A stretch of DNA of 64,000 nucleotides from Arthrobotrys musiformis (Eukaryota > Ascomycota > Orbiliomycetes > Orbiliales > Orbiliaceae). Position numbers and translations under genes: made by a program. Below the pieces are notes generated by a model. That model ran no database searches, was not told where the DNA came from, and saw nothing but the letters and a program-made list of their open reading frames with translations. Of the stretch, positions 36,771-48,256 are shown piece by piece; position 1 is the first letter of the stretch, and each line of letters starts with the position of its first letter. The stretch spans positions 1,302,001 to 1,366,000 of the forward strand of contig JAVHJL010000010.1 of NCBI GenBank assembly GCA_036971715.1. Reading direction: 5' to 3'.

Positions 36771-37809
36771 ACGTAGAAAATATAATAAAAATAAAATAAT
36801 GATCAGGTAAAAAGTAGGAAAAGGGTGTCGATATCATTATGCTTTTGACGAGTTATTTTTTAGATTTGGGAATGAATTTCTTTGTATCACGATATCCCTT
36901 TTGTTTTCTATTTTCCTTTTTCTTCTGTCTCTTGTTCTTCCATGGATCCAATTCTTCTGTGTAAATTTCTGTCAACAGTTCTCTGTATGAGTTTCTGGTT
37001 TGAGGTTTCAATTTGAGGGTTGAATATATTTCCGTTCTTCTTTTTATTTATTTATCGATACCAAGTGCATACACGAATATCGACGCCAGTACCGTCATTG
37101 TTTAATTGATATTTGAATACTGCACCACTTATCAGGCGTTAATATCTATCACTATGATCCCTGTCCAATCCTATGGCGGCCAAGATCTGTGGGAGGGTGT
37201 ATATCTTATTGTATATAAGAACACTTGTAAGTGGGCCTTCTAATCAAATCCAATCTCTAAAATTGGCTCCTGATATCACCGTTGAACATTGTCTCGTATA
37301 CCAGGTTGAACATAAAGGTAGAAATCCCGCACTTTTATATATAATTATACATATAGCTTCGTTGATCATTGCGTTTGTGCAGTACTCTTGAGGCCTCGCT
37401 CACATATCGCCTTACTGCTATGCCTACTGGCATACCTGCCTATTATATTAGTCTCCGAATTTGCCCGTGAATTTAAATCTACCTGCAAGTCTACCGACAA
37501 ACCGACAGAGCGTCAATATGGTGCAGGAAACTTCGTTATATTAAATATGAGCCCTAAACTAGCCCAGAGCAAGCAGAGTATCACCCCAAAACAATTAAAG
37601 GACCCGCTTTTCTGTTCACAGTGTAGCTTTGGAAGGCCTTCCTACTACCGACCTAGGTGTCTACATATACCCTTTTGACGCATTTTGGCTGGCAGATATC
37701 CCGATCTGCCCGCGCTGCGGTTACAACCGATCAAATACTAGGTGTTTCAATTCTATGGACCGCATAGTGGAGGTTCATAGGGCACATTCCGGTAGGTATT
37801 CTCAACAAA
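36771..37809. other. intergenic
   Basis: 3' flank of the membrane-protein gene and AT-rich sequence. No supported gene. Confidence 0.5.
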
Positions 37810-37870
37810 GCCCGGTTAGCTCAATCGGTAGAGCGTCAGACTCTTAGGTTACGGTGTTAATACCCCGTTG
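37810..37870 (+). pseudogene. tRNA-Lys remnant
   Basis: The first 37 nt (acceptor 5' strand, D-arm, start of anticodon arm with CTCTTA) match the intact tRNA-Lys at 38088-38160 with one change. After that the 3' half of the anticodon stem is missing and the T-arm is scrambled, so no cloverleaf can form. It faces the intact copy across about 220 bp. Confidence 0.75.
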
Positions 37871-38033
37871 CCATGGTATATGGTGATTTGTGATTATTGC
37901 AAGACCACGGCGGCAAAAAGTTATTGTTACAGGCATCGATATCTTGCATCAACTTGGTTAGCTTTCTGCCAAGAGGACTCCTGCAAACTTTGACGTGCAC
38001 GAACGTTAACCCATGAGGCGCAAAACTAAAGTT

Positions 38034-38056
38034 AAAAAAAAAAAAAAAAAAAAAAA
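38034..38056. repeat. poly-A tract
   Basis: 23 consecutive A on the plus strand, 31 bp beyond the 3' end of the tRNA-Lys gene. On the minus strand it is a T-run, the usual RNA polymerase III stop signal, so it may end tRNA transcription. Confidence 0.7.
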
Positions 38057-38087
38057 GTTTTTGATGTTCGAGATTCCTATGAATAGC

Positions 38088-38160
38088 AGCCCGATAGGGG
38101 GGTCGAACCCCTAACCTTAAGATTAAGAGTCTTACGCTCTACCGATTGAGCTAACCGGGC
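38088..38160 (-). tRNA. tRNA-Lys (CTT)
   Basis: Complete 73-nt cloverleaf on the minus strand, no intron. Acceptor GCCCGGT pairs with ATCGGGC (one G-U), D-stem GCTC/GAGC, anticodon stem TAAGA/TCTTA with loop CTCTTAA (anticodon CTT, lysine AAG codons), T-stem AGGGG/CCCCT with loop TTCGACC. Internal A and B boxes are intact. Confidence 0.95.
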
Positions 38161-38714
38161 ATTCGTTACGAGACGGCTCCGACTGTGCACTGTGATCTGG
38201 ACTTTCGAATTCCCGTGATCTCAATCATGATATCAACGAAATGCAGATTTGATGGTTTGTCCAGTCTCGACACGAGGTTTGTCAAGACTGGTCGTCCAAC
38301 CTACAACATACAACACACAACACAAATACGGTTCCCATATAATGTGCGTACTGGTCCAGCTCTTATATGCGCGCATGCCTAGTAGGTAAGTCCGTAGGGA
38401 CGTTTATCTCAGTGAGTAAGTATCGTAGTCGAGTTTCAAGCCGTCCTTGTAATCCATCGATCGGATTCTAGCTGCAGGACCATCTCAATTCCGCTTTTAC
38501 CACCTCTCGTCGTCCCTCCATCACCGCTCCATCACTGCTCCATTGTATCTCTACTGCCTTCCCATTACCTTAATCTTTTGAAAGACTGTGGCCATCCTCA
38601 AGAAACCGGCGTAGGTTCAATAACGTCCCGTTAGTAATATGTTTGCATACTTAAAAGTATATCCATATGTATATATAGGTCCGGTATCCGTGTTTCACAA
38701 TTTCGAGAAAAGCC
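38161..38714. other. intergenic
   Basis: Upstream space of the tRNA gene and leader of the following plus-strand gene. Nothing else supported. Confidence 0.5.
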
Positions 38715-40028
38715 ATGGTTAGTGATCTTGACCAGTGTTCCCCTTACCGTTTAATGTGCACACATTCATAACAACCACCAGGAAACCAAGCCAGCGATTA
38801 GTCGAGATGCCCTTCTGCGTGCCATGAATTTTGAAGTCCCTAAATCCGTGTCCAAAATCAACGAGATCCTTATATCCAATACAAAATCCGACGAACGACT
38901 TGCCAATACGAGCCTTGATATCGTCCGCCAGATCGCGAACTTTTGTACCACCTTATCGTCCTTGTTGCTCCCCGTTCAATGTCAAAGTGCTTTTCAAATC
39001 ATTTCTGTGTTGAAATTGGAGGTCTCTTTTGCCTTTAGAGACTTCTCGGACAACATAAAGAGAGAATACCCCCAGACATGGGCTCTCTTGTTTGACCAGA
39101 GAGAGCACGTGGTGAATGCAGCCGAGGAGGGCGAGGGAGGTGTTACGGTGGGCGAGGATGATGGAGGCCAAGATGGAGCCACCGAACTAGAGATCGTGAA
39201 TGCGTTTTTATACATGTCGTTCACTCAGTGGCGACAGGCCTGCATCGATAGCTATCTTATTAGCTACGGTAGGCCCAATTGCCTGGAAGAAGTCCCCTTG
39301 CCTCTCAAGCAGGGTTTCAAAACTAATTTCGACAAATATTTGGTTAGTATTCTACGGATACACCCATATAAACTCGATTAAAACAGGTCCACTAAGATCT
39401 TTGGCATGCTTAGCTATCTATTGCCCAGACGAGATTCGACCTCCTACGGTCGCTTTTCCCTGATCTCAGCGATGCCGTTTTTGTAGAAAATTTGAGATCT
39501 AAAGCCGGACTACGGGCGCCGCCCAGAACAGATCAAGTCTGGGTCCCTATTGCTCAACAGTAAGTAAATTTGGGTTTCGGGCGGTGTTCCCAATGTTGTA
39601 TTTAACGTAGCATACGTCTATATAGATTCTTAGATTCCGAGTTGGGGATAAAGTACCGTGACTGGCCGTCCAAGACGACAAATGCTTTGGTCGCATATTG
39701 GGGGGAGAATGGGATGAAGGCCGAGATAAGGTCGCAACGTAGCAAGCTTAAGAGTTCTTCTAGTGTTCGGCCAACCAAAGCCAGGAAGACTTCTAAGGGG
39801 AAAGTTAATGCTAACCATCAGGCTGAGGGGCACCGAAATAAGTCTTCAACTGGAAGTTCTGCGAGCCAAAGGCTCAGGAAGCGGACTTTCGCGTCAAGCG
39901 AGGATGAAGAAAACGAAAGAGATGAGGAGTGGGGGGAGCAGGATGTGGAGGGGGGCGATGGTGAGGGGGAGCTAGAGAACGACAACGACGACGATGACGA
40001 TGCCGATGACGGTGGCGACGATAAGTGA
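38715..40028 (+). CDS. hypothetical protein with acidic tail
   Basis: Proposed exons 38715-38717 (start codon only), 38781-39342, 39414-39559 and 39626-40028. If the single-codon first exon is wrong, the start is the ATG at 38824, leaving 355 aa. Support for the first exon: ATG is followed by a GTTAGT donor, CACCAG ends the intron, and the open frame continues upstream of 38824. The first 220 residues look globular and helical (LDIVRQIANFCTTLSSLL, LFDQREHVVNAAE). Residues about 250-310 are Lys/Ser-rich and basic; the last 55 are almost all Asp, Glu and Gly. No family recognised. It is convergent with the DUF3435 recombinase (gap about 480 bp), so it may be cargo of the same element. Confidence 0.65.
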
Positions 40029-40510
40029 ACGTAGTTTTATTTTTTATTTATTTTTTTTTTCTGGCCTCTGGGCCTGCTTATTGCTTTTAAATTTCTTTCC
40101 ATGACCATGCCCTATACTGGCTTCAAGCCTGGGTAGCTCCTGTTGTTCCCATTACATTTTTTACCTTTGCGTCACCTACCTTCTTCATGCATAGCATAGT
40201 TGTGTTCCTACCAGGAGTGGGGTTCGGGTGTGTTCCTACTGTTTTATAATTTGGAAATCAAATCAGCATCATTGAGACGTGCAGAAGGTATGCGTAAGAC
40301 ACGTAGTGATAATAATATTCCCAGCGTATCGAAGTTCGTTCAATTGCAAGCAAGATTATAAATTAGTGCACCAGTTTGTAGAGACAATGGGAGGACAAAA
40401 AATCAATGCCAAAAAAAACAACAATTAAAGAAGTAACAGGAAAAAAACAAAAAACAAAAGCGGCTACTTCTCTCTCTCTCTCTCTTTTTTTTTTTTTTTT
40501 TTTTCCTCTC
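40029..40510. other. intergenic between convergent genes
   Basis: Shared 3' flank of two convergent genes. Includes a CT repeat followed by poly-T near 40470-40504. Confidence 0.6.
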
Positions 40511-42980
40511 CTAATCTTCAATACGACGACCGATTTTGCGAAAGGCATCTGCGTGGTGCTTGAGGTGCCTTCTCTTCGGGGCTTCCCCGGCATTGATGAC
40601 TTTCTTGCAGACCGGGCAGGGGGATCGGGCAGCCGTTTTCAGGAAACCTGCGCACAAACCACCAAGCATCCGTTCAAGGTCGTGAGGTTGGTTAACGTGA
40701 CACATAAAGTTATTCTGTGTCTCCTCGCCCCTCGTGCGGCAGACTGGATTTGTACACATCATATAACGTGATGTGGTTGCGGTAAACCTCTCGAATAGAA
40801 ATATCATCCTCTGGCGGGCGGACTCTGCGTCAGAGTCGGTAAGGTCATCGGGGATAGATATCGTCAACTGGTCATCGCCGCTTCCGCCATTCTGGAGATG
40901 CTCCCTTTGGGCCCTCTCAAGTTGGGTCTCCTCGGATTGGATTTCACGCGCGCTCTGAAGCTCCTCCAGCGCATCATCATTGTTTGTTAAAATATCATCG
41001 TCATTGTCTTCACCATCATTTTCAACTTCCGCAGCCGCAATTAGGCTTTGGACCTCTAAAACTCTTCGGAATTTTCAACGTCGGGTTTGAACTTGGTAAA
41101 GTCGTAGAAAGGTCGGGGGCCCTTCTTGAGCTCAGCGGTCCGACGGCGCAAATCATCCAGAGTCAGCGAGGATCGGACTCGTAGTTTGGTATCAGCGAGG
41201 TAGTTCATGCGCCCTCGTTTGGTCATGACCCTTTTAACGTTCTTCTTCTCCCTGATCAGACGCAACATGCCCTCCTCTTCTTCCCCATTCATATCAGGAA
41301 ACGCGGCGCGAAGGGACTTGGCCCCCTTTTTGGTTCCATACTTGGCTTCCAGAACATTAAGGTAGCCGGTTACCTTGCCGAAAGCTTGTTGGTATTCTTG
41401 GGACTCCAGCGCAAACCTTTCTGCGGCATCGGCTAGTTTCTTCTGGTTGTCCGGTTCGATTTGGTGCAGGGCCGGTGCCGTTAAATGTCGTCTCGAAGAA
41501 TTGCGGTCTTTTTCGAGATCCTTGCCTTGCGGAAGAGACATCTCGGCAACGTCCAACCCTACCGTTCCCTGGTGGTAATACCTGCCAAATTGGAATTTCT
41601 GTCAATACGTACTTCTTCTTTCCCCCCACCCCCCCCCCCAACTCAAAATATAACAGGAGATAGTAGCATACGTGAGGGACTCCGAGACTTTTCGATGCCC
41701 AACTATCTGACGAGCCAGGTCATCGCCCCTGGTCAGCGTGACGTGGGTTACAAGGCCCCTTCTGAAGTTATACAGAGTTGGAAGCCGCCCACCGAACCCC
41801 GCGGCCCGTGCGATACGTTGCAATACGGCAGCTGTGTGTCTCGCCTTCAAGGGGCCCTGCTCCAACATCTCGGTGCCCTCTCTGCCCGCACGAAACACAG
41901 GCTCGTTTGCCATCTGCGCATCGGTGGGGAGAAAGGCCATCGCCCCGGGGCTCTTCGTGTATGCCTCCACTGCGGCATAATCTCGAAACTTGAGATAGCC
42001 CCGTTGGATTGCGAGTATGGGCAAGGTTATGGTCAAATCGGCACAGATGTATTGTTCGGAGCGACGTCGGGTGAATCTGAGGTGAAGGCCTTGGGGGAGC
42101 TGCTTCCCGCTGGTGGCATTCTTCCCGTACGGATCCGCAGAGCCTACACAAAAATGTTAGCTGGCCAGCTTAACACTTTTATTCTGGGTAAATGAGATCC
42201 GTCTGTCGAAAGACAAAATCAACCTTTGAGGTGTTTGATACATATCAGGACCTCCAACTCGCCGTCTTCGCCGATTGGGAACTGGATGTCCCCCCACTTG
42301 ATATACCTGGAACCGTCGGGGTCTCCGTCGACAGGCCCGACGCTTCCGGGCCTGATGCCGGCCAAGAGAGCAATCTGCCACAGGACGATCGACTGCTTGG
42401 TCATGGCGATATCGTGGCGTTGGGAGAGCGCGGTTTCGAAGAGAACGGAGAATTCTTCCAGTCCGTAAAAAGACTTCTCCATTTTGGTACGGCCCAATTG
42501 GCACTCGATCGCCAGGTGGTGGATATGGGCTCTGACGAGAGCCTCCCAGTGCAGGTATATGCTAGCAAAGCCGGGGGTATACTTGAGGAAATGCTGCTGC
42601 AGACTGGTTATGCGCTCATCCAGGGAAGCCCGCTTGAACTTTTCGGAGATCCTGCCTCTGTTGAACTTGTCATTCTTACACAGGGTTGTCAGATAGCAGA
42701 GGGTGTATTCGATCAATTTGTCTGCTGCGAAACAGTCGTCGGCATTCTCAAGACCGTACAAGGCTTTGATGATGAAGACGTACTCTTGACCGTGGCGTTT
42801 ATACCGACCGGCCGTAACGGCGCCGACAGCAAAGTGATGTCTGGAGCGCTCGGAGACTTCCGCTGCGACTCCTCTGAAATCAATGGCGCCGTCTCTGACC
42901 ATTTTCTCGATCCATTGTTGCTTTTTGGCCTGGACGCTTGTCAGCCGCTGCTTCGAGAAGTGGTCCTCTATCTCGGGCAT
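40511..42980 (-). pseudogene. DUF3435 tyrosine recombinase (Starship captain-like), frameshifted near C-terminus
   Basis: Exons 42224-42980, 41672-42143 and 41056-41581 encode 584 aa. This is the DUF3435 family, the tyrosine recombinases that mobilise Starship elements. Candidate active-site residues: Arg210 in LLAGIRPGS, Arg380/381 in LYNFRRG, His402 in IVGHRKVSESLT and Tyr411/412 in YYHQGT. The frame ends at TAG (41056-41058), but the sequence continues in the -1 frame to 40511 with EVQSLIAAAEVE, an acidic stretch and zinc-finger pairs (CTNPVCRTRG...; CPVCKKV...RRHLKHH), as DUF3435 proteins usually do. Adding one G at GAGTTTTAG would restore a protein of about 765 aa. The recombinase core itself is undamaged, so activity cannot be ruled out; a sequencing error is possible too. 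The start is ATG at 42980. Confidence 0.82.
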
Positions 42981-43314
42981 GGTGTACAAAAGGGGATCGA
43001 TCGAGAAGGCTTAAAAAGACAAGTTATCGAGAGGAGGATGAAGATGATGACGATTTACGATTACGATGGGCCTTTGGCTTTCTCATATAATGCACATTTC
43101 TACGGCACTCAAGCTACAATATACCTAGGCTTGATATATATCGGGTTGGCAATGCAACGGTTACGGGGTGGCTATATATCGTGAGGAGGTAAGGACTATC
43201 TAAGATGCTGCCGCCAAGCGCTGGGGTGGCCGTCCGGTATCCCAGCCACTTGCTTGGTTTCAATTGCGCTGCCCCGATTATATTATGTAAAGAAGGTACG
43301 TATACACTTTCAAT

Positions 43315-43472
43315 CTATATACAAGATCGGAACTTATCAGCTGCAGGAACGAGACTGGACCACATGTTGTAACACATATATAATATACATTATGCTATAT
43401 ACAAGATCGGAACTTATCAGCTGCGGGAACGAGACTGGACTACATGTTATAACACATGATATATACTATGAC
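43315..43472. repeat. 80-bp tandem duplication
   Basis: Two head-to-tail copies (43315-43394, 43395 to about 43472). The core from CTATATACAAGATCGG through GAGACTGGAC is identical except for one A/G change; copies diverge more at the 3' ends. Located about 335 bp upstream of the recombinase start codon. Confidence 0.9.
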
Positions 43473-43956
43473 CCATATACATATATGTGCTTATGTATTT
43501 ATATGTTAGACATATACAGCTATGTGGAATATTATATAGTAAAAAGCCGATTTTGAGTTATACAGGGTCTACGTTGAGTTTTCGGTCACTCTTTGTGCGG
43601 TCTGGGTACTAGACCAAAGAACACCTGATAACTTACTTGATGAGGCGGCATGGGCAGGAATGGGACTTAATACAACTAAAAATATATATAAAACGACATC
43701 ATTTCCTTGGCTTACTTGCCTGGAACAACCACACTTTCAATATTGATACCGATTATAATATCCTGCTTACCTAAAAAGGTCGGATTGAAAATAAAAAAAA
43801 AATTGGTATTTGGGGGGTACCCGGGGAAGAATTGGAAAGAAAGGTGCATAGGTCGGGTTGAGGATGGTGTATACAGACAACCGGGCTGGCACCTGCGGTA
43901 CCAGCCAATAGTAAAATATATATATATATATAATAATAATCCACCTGTGGAAAGGC

Positions 43957-43982
43957 TGCGGGTTCGACCCCCGCATTGGGCT
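43957..43982 (+). other. tRNA 3'-end-like fragment
   Basis: TGCGGG-TTCGACC-CCCGCA forms a perfect T-arm with a B-box (GGTTCGACCCC), followed by TTGGGCT resembling an acceptor 3' strand. Upstream is AT-repeat DNA with no D-arm or anticodon arm, so it is at most a tRNA remnant or SINE-like tail. Confidence 0.35.
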
Positions 43983-44756
43983 TTCTTTTTTTCCTCTTTT
44001 TGTCCTTTTTTGAATTTTTTTGTAGCTCCCTTCCTTTGGTGAGGTTGTATTGTAGATCGCGAAGTTGAACGAATTTGTCGACAAAATTTTTTGTCCTTAG
44101 CGTGTGCCTTGAACCGAATTAGGTGTTCGATTGATCCCTGCTTTGTGGGTGGACTAGTCGTGGACAGGGCCCAAGAGCTCTCTAAAGGTTAAAAAAAAAA
44201 AAACCTTTCAAGCGAGTTTTCGGTAGGTGACAAAGATTTTCGGGCCTTCTTGAAATGAATCTCTCGATGGGTCTGGCAGGGGCGTTGGAGTACGTGAGAA
44301 GTGCCGTCTCAGCCGTTAGAATCCCGATGCGAATCTGGTGCAGTAAAAGGGCGCTGGCTTGGTGATTCATCCATCGGTGAGCAAGACGTGCGTTTCTATG
44401 CAGGTTGGGTTGCCGGCCCTGTGTAACCCGAGCTTGATGACCAACCTGTCGACAACGCGAAATATACAACAAAAATACAGCTTGGGTAGTTGCGGATTTT
44501 AGTTGTAACATTGCAGGTAGTCTGCACGTGCGCATGGTTTCCCCGTCTGGTGTCTTGATCCGCAAGATGCTCGTCGTAATTCCTCTATAAAATGTAATAA
44601 AATCTCCTAATAAATAAGAACTAAGCCGAGTATTTAATTGAGTACCCGGCGGACCTGGTCTCCCGCAGTGACTTGACTAGACCTAGATAATGCAATAACG
44701 GCATCCAAACAGCTAGTACAGCGTCTTCAAAACATATTCACACCACGATTCACAAA

Positions 44757-45925
44757 ATGGCGCCAGAGGAAAGCAAGGGGGCCCAGGCCTCCATACTTCC
44801 AGACTCCGACATTGATTTCCAGTTTCGCCGTGGTAGAGAGCGGCCGTTTGGACTGAAACCACAATCGAGGTACTCTCCTCGTTTCGGCGGGTCTACAAGT
44901 CCGATACGTAGGCACAAAATGGCCACAAGATCGCAATCCCGAGATAGCACTCCTATTACTCCCAATGGTACGATTTCCAGCCAATTCGATCCCGGGAACG
45001 AGAATCGCAACCCACGGCAACAGGCCCTGGAATACAGCAATTTGAGCCAACCCATACCGGTGCACACAGCCCCCAGATCTAAAAGTGCGCCGACGTCGCC
45101 TTTCGATAAATTGAAACGTTCCATCTCCAAACTCGAGGCAGCCGTGAAAGCTGGTGATCAGTGGATGACTCAGGAACTGGGCCATAAAGTTGTCAAGCGG
45201 CTTAAGGAAGGCAATCTTGAATGCGGTAAGTCAGCTACGTTCAATGGGAAATCGAGGACATTGATAGCTACAACTACAAATTTATGAATACCGGGTGGGG
45301 ATATGCTAAACTGTGTGAATCATCGACAGAACACCGCTTAGAACAGCTGCAAGATTGCCATGAGACATTGGACAGGCTCACGCGTGAGCGTCAGGGCTCC
45401 TCGCTTCCTCAAAATCCCGAATTCTCAGCCCCTAGGCCATCATCTCCACCCCAGCATTTACTTTTCCCGGATGGCTATTGCGCGGATCCCGTAAATAACA
45501 CTGAAATTGAGCATCTACAGAGATTCTACGATCCTGCCGGTACACCGATGTTACAAAGCCATCCACAGCCAACCCTTGGCCTTCCGGAGATCAGAATATC
45601 AATCGGTTGGGGAGCCGATGACACGAGTCTATTCAATCCCGATCAGGGAACATCCCCGGATTGCTTCGATAATTTACCAGATCCCTCAGAGGATCCAGTG
45701 AAGCTCCACGCCTTTGCAGCCGAGGCCGGTGGTATCAGCTATAAAAAAGAAATTGCCACTCCACCAGCACGGCCAGACTACGGGGTCACGGAATACGAGC
45801 TGCGATATGGAGGCCGTTCCGGATGCACTAATTTGGACGAATTTAGAAGCGGATCCCGACGTTCGGAACTTTACAGAAACGATGGTGATGCTGAATGGGC
45901 GTCGCAAGGTGCCAGAATGAGTTGA
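44757..45925 (+). CDS. hypothetical disordered protein
   Basis: Exons 44757-45225 and 45330-45925 give 354 aa in frame. The N-terminal 110 residues are rich in Ser, Pro, Arg and Thr; a helical stretch follows (FDKLKRSISKLEAAVKAGDQ to LKEGNLE, then HRLEQLQDCHETLDRLTRER), possibly a short coiled coil split by the intron. The C-terminal half is Pro/Asp/Gly-rich. No signal peptide, span or known domain. It lies beyond the upstream flank of the DUF3435 gene, so it could belong to the accessory region or be an ordinary lineage-specific gene. The start is the first ATG after CACAAA. Function unknown. Confidence 0.6.
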
Positions 45926-46316
45926 GATTATGAATAAGCTCGAGCGCGCCGGATTTGTGAGTGTCAAGATCGGATCCCTGTATCGTGAGTCTGGAATTCA
46001 GGACAAGACTCGAGTGCAAGTTTCAAATTTGTGGTTCATGCAGGAAACTAGTCATGAGCTTGGGTTGAGTTTTGTGGGTTCTATTAGGAGTTTATTGTAT
46101 GGGAACTTCGCAAATCGAGGGATTGCAATTGGTTAAAAGGGTGATCTTATTTCTAGTTTCACGGGGGTAAATAGACGTTGGAGTTACGCTAGCCGTCAAC
46201 TTAGTCTAGCTAGATACGGCTCATGAGATCAATAAATCGGGTACACAGGTCAATGCTAAAACTAAAAAATGGCTTCCTGGAACTAATTATGATATCGCTG
46301 AATGGCCATATGTCTC
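45926..46316. other. intergenic between convergent genes
   Basis: Short 3' flank shared by the hypothetical gene and GH76; nothing supported. Confidence 0.55.
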
Positions 46317-48037
46317 TTATGGGAACAAACTGCCGATTTCCCAAGCGGCTCTCATTACCCCGACGCCACCGGTCTGGGTTTCAACCGTCCTTCCAAGGAA
46401 CCTATCGTTTAAATCACCCCCCATTGTATGCACTCGACCGTTAGGACGGCCCTTCATCGGCCCCCCGTCGAAGTTTGCCTTGCCGGCTTTTGCAAGTTCT
46501 ATTTCGGCCTCTGTCGCCCCAGCCTCCCAGTTGCTTCCCCTATCGGTATTGACAAGATCTACCGCTTTTGGATCTCTCTTCAGATCCAATTCCCCACTCT
46601 GAAGCTTTTCAGCGAACTCGGAGTCTTTCTCGAATAGCGGTGCGGACCACCACATCCCAAAGACGGAAGTATTTCGATGTCTGGTGGTCCAAGCCGCAAT
46701 TGAATTACGGCCGATAAATGGGAAGAAGGTTTTGCACTTCTCAACATGAGCGTCGAGTTCAGGACTGTGTTTTTCGTCTTTTGACTTCCAGGTTTTAGTG
46801 TACGGATGTGGCGAGCAGAAGGCTGTCAGGTGGTGGAAAAAGATTCCTGTATATCAATCCCACGTTAGCGGCTTTCCGGTAAAGGTCATTTGACTCGGAT
46901 AGTGGTGAGAATACCCTTGAAAGCTTGCTGGTCTTGGTTGCACCACCCCCAGCTGTCGCAATGGTCTTCCAAAACATCGGCCCTGACCATCTCCCCAACC
47001 TTCCCCGCACTCTCAATCACACTTTGGATCAGGGTGTATCCATCCTCAAGATAGACCTTATTCCCCGTCTCTTCCCATAACCCTCGCAGGCCGCTCAATA
47101 CCACACCTTGATTATAGGTATACGTCTGCTCGTCCCTCTCATCGCACTTCCTCTTCCAGTAACTACTCATATGGAACCCATCCGTCACCAACCCAGCATC
47201 ATTCGTAAAATTGCTGCCCTTAAACCAATCGTACGCCTTCACCGCATACTCCAAATAAGCAGCCTCCCTCTTGTGCCCTTTCTTCCCATCACCCGAACCC
47301 CCTCCAAAGAAAAACCAGGATTCGGGGGGGTTAAACTCCGGCGGGAAAGTAGTATACATCTGTATACTCGCCGAAATAAACAACTCATTCGTAATAGCGT
47401 TCTTATACGGCTGTAGATTCGGATTCCAGATCATACCCCCACCGCAGAATAACTCATCCCACCCCTTCTCGGCATAAAAATAAAACTCCCGGGCACGCAG
47501 CGCGAATTCCATACGGTAGGTATAAAAATCCGGATTATAGCTCTCGGGGTAAAGGTAGTAGTAAGCATCCAGGAACCTGACGGCAGCTAACCATCCGAGA
47601 ACGACCCACAGCATATCATCATACGCCTGGAATTTGAGAGATCCGACATTTTGGGTGTGGTAGAAGGAAATTATGTCCGGGAAGTAGATGTCTATGATGT
47701 TTAAAGTCTCGTTTTTGGGTAATGGGGAGAGGAGGATGCTGTGTAACGCCGATACGGCGTGGGTTTGTACTACTGCTGCCGTCCAGTCGATGGCGCTCGG
47801 GTAGTCGCCACGTTCGGGGGAGAAGAAGACGGACTGGAGGGTTTCGAATGAATGGATCAGATAGCGCAGGGGCTCTGGTCCGATCGTTGAGTTTAGAGCT
47901 ATGCCGCTGCGCCTGTGTTCTACGAATTGGGGCGATAACGGGACCTGGGCGCTGCTAGATGGGGCTGCAAATATGCTTATCGGCAGCACGCATAGACGCA
48001 GCAGATGCAGCCGAAAGTTAGGGTTAGAGGGCCGCAT
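46317..48037 (-). CDS. GH76 family glycoside hydrolase (alpha-1,6-mannanase type)
   Basis: Exons 46915-48037 and 46317-46846 give 550 aa. Residues 1-30 form a signal-peptide-like N-terminus (HLLRLCVLPISIFAAPSSSA). The body matches family GH76, endo-alpha-1,6-mannanases including the DFG5/DCW1 wall proteins: the adjacent catalytic aspartates are Asp140-Asp141 in AYDDMLWVVLGWL, followed by YNPDFYTYRMEFA, GGGMIWNP, NAITNELFISASIQMY and TYNQGVVLSGL. DFG5/DCW1 proteins are GPI-anchored, but I see no GPI signal at this C-terminus (ends EIGSLFP), so it is more likely secreted or wall-associated without anchor. An alternative first ATG 17 codons upstream would read through a typical TTTTTTTCCAG splice acceptor, so I start at 48037; a non-coding 5' exon is probable. 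Confidence 0.88.
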
Positions 48038-48256
48038 ACTACCAACCTGGAAAAAAACGAAACGATCAAAAGAAAACAAAGAATACACAAGCGCTATATG
48101 GTACAGGAAACGAGGGCTAAAAGGACATGCTGAAGATGCTACGCTCGAAGATTTTAAAGATCAGAGATTCTTTGAATTTGAAGTAGGTTGATAGCTCAAG
48201 AGATTACTTAAATTATGGCGGCGGTTTTTGCGGGGAAGGGAATCCAGCCGCGCCTG

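Larger units (their letters stand above)
42981..44756. other. upstream region of DUF3435 gene
   Basis: About 1.8 kb, AT-rich, with an 80-bp tandem duplication (43315-43472), a TA repeat (43915-43932), and a tRNA-like fragment (43957-43982). If a mobile element is present, its 5' end should lie here. No supported gene. Confidence 0.5.

Noticed and set aside
42192..43184. 330-codon plus-strand frame
   Set aside because: Antisense to the DUF3435 exon, whose frame carries the family motifs and splices correctly.
44182..44565. 127-codon minus-strand frame
   Set aside because: No ATG-led family similarity, no domain and a terminal Phe run from poly-A; considered as an integrase fragment but not supportable.
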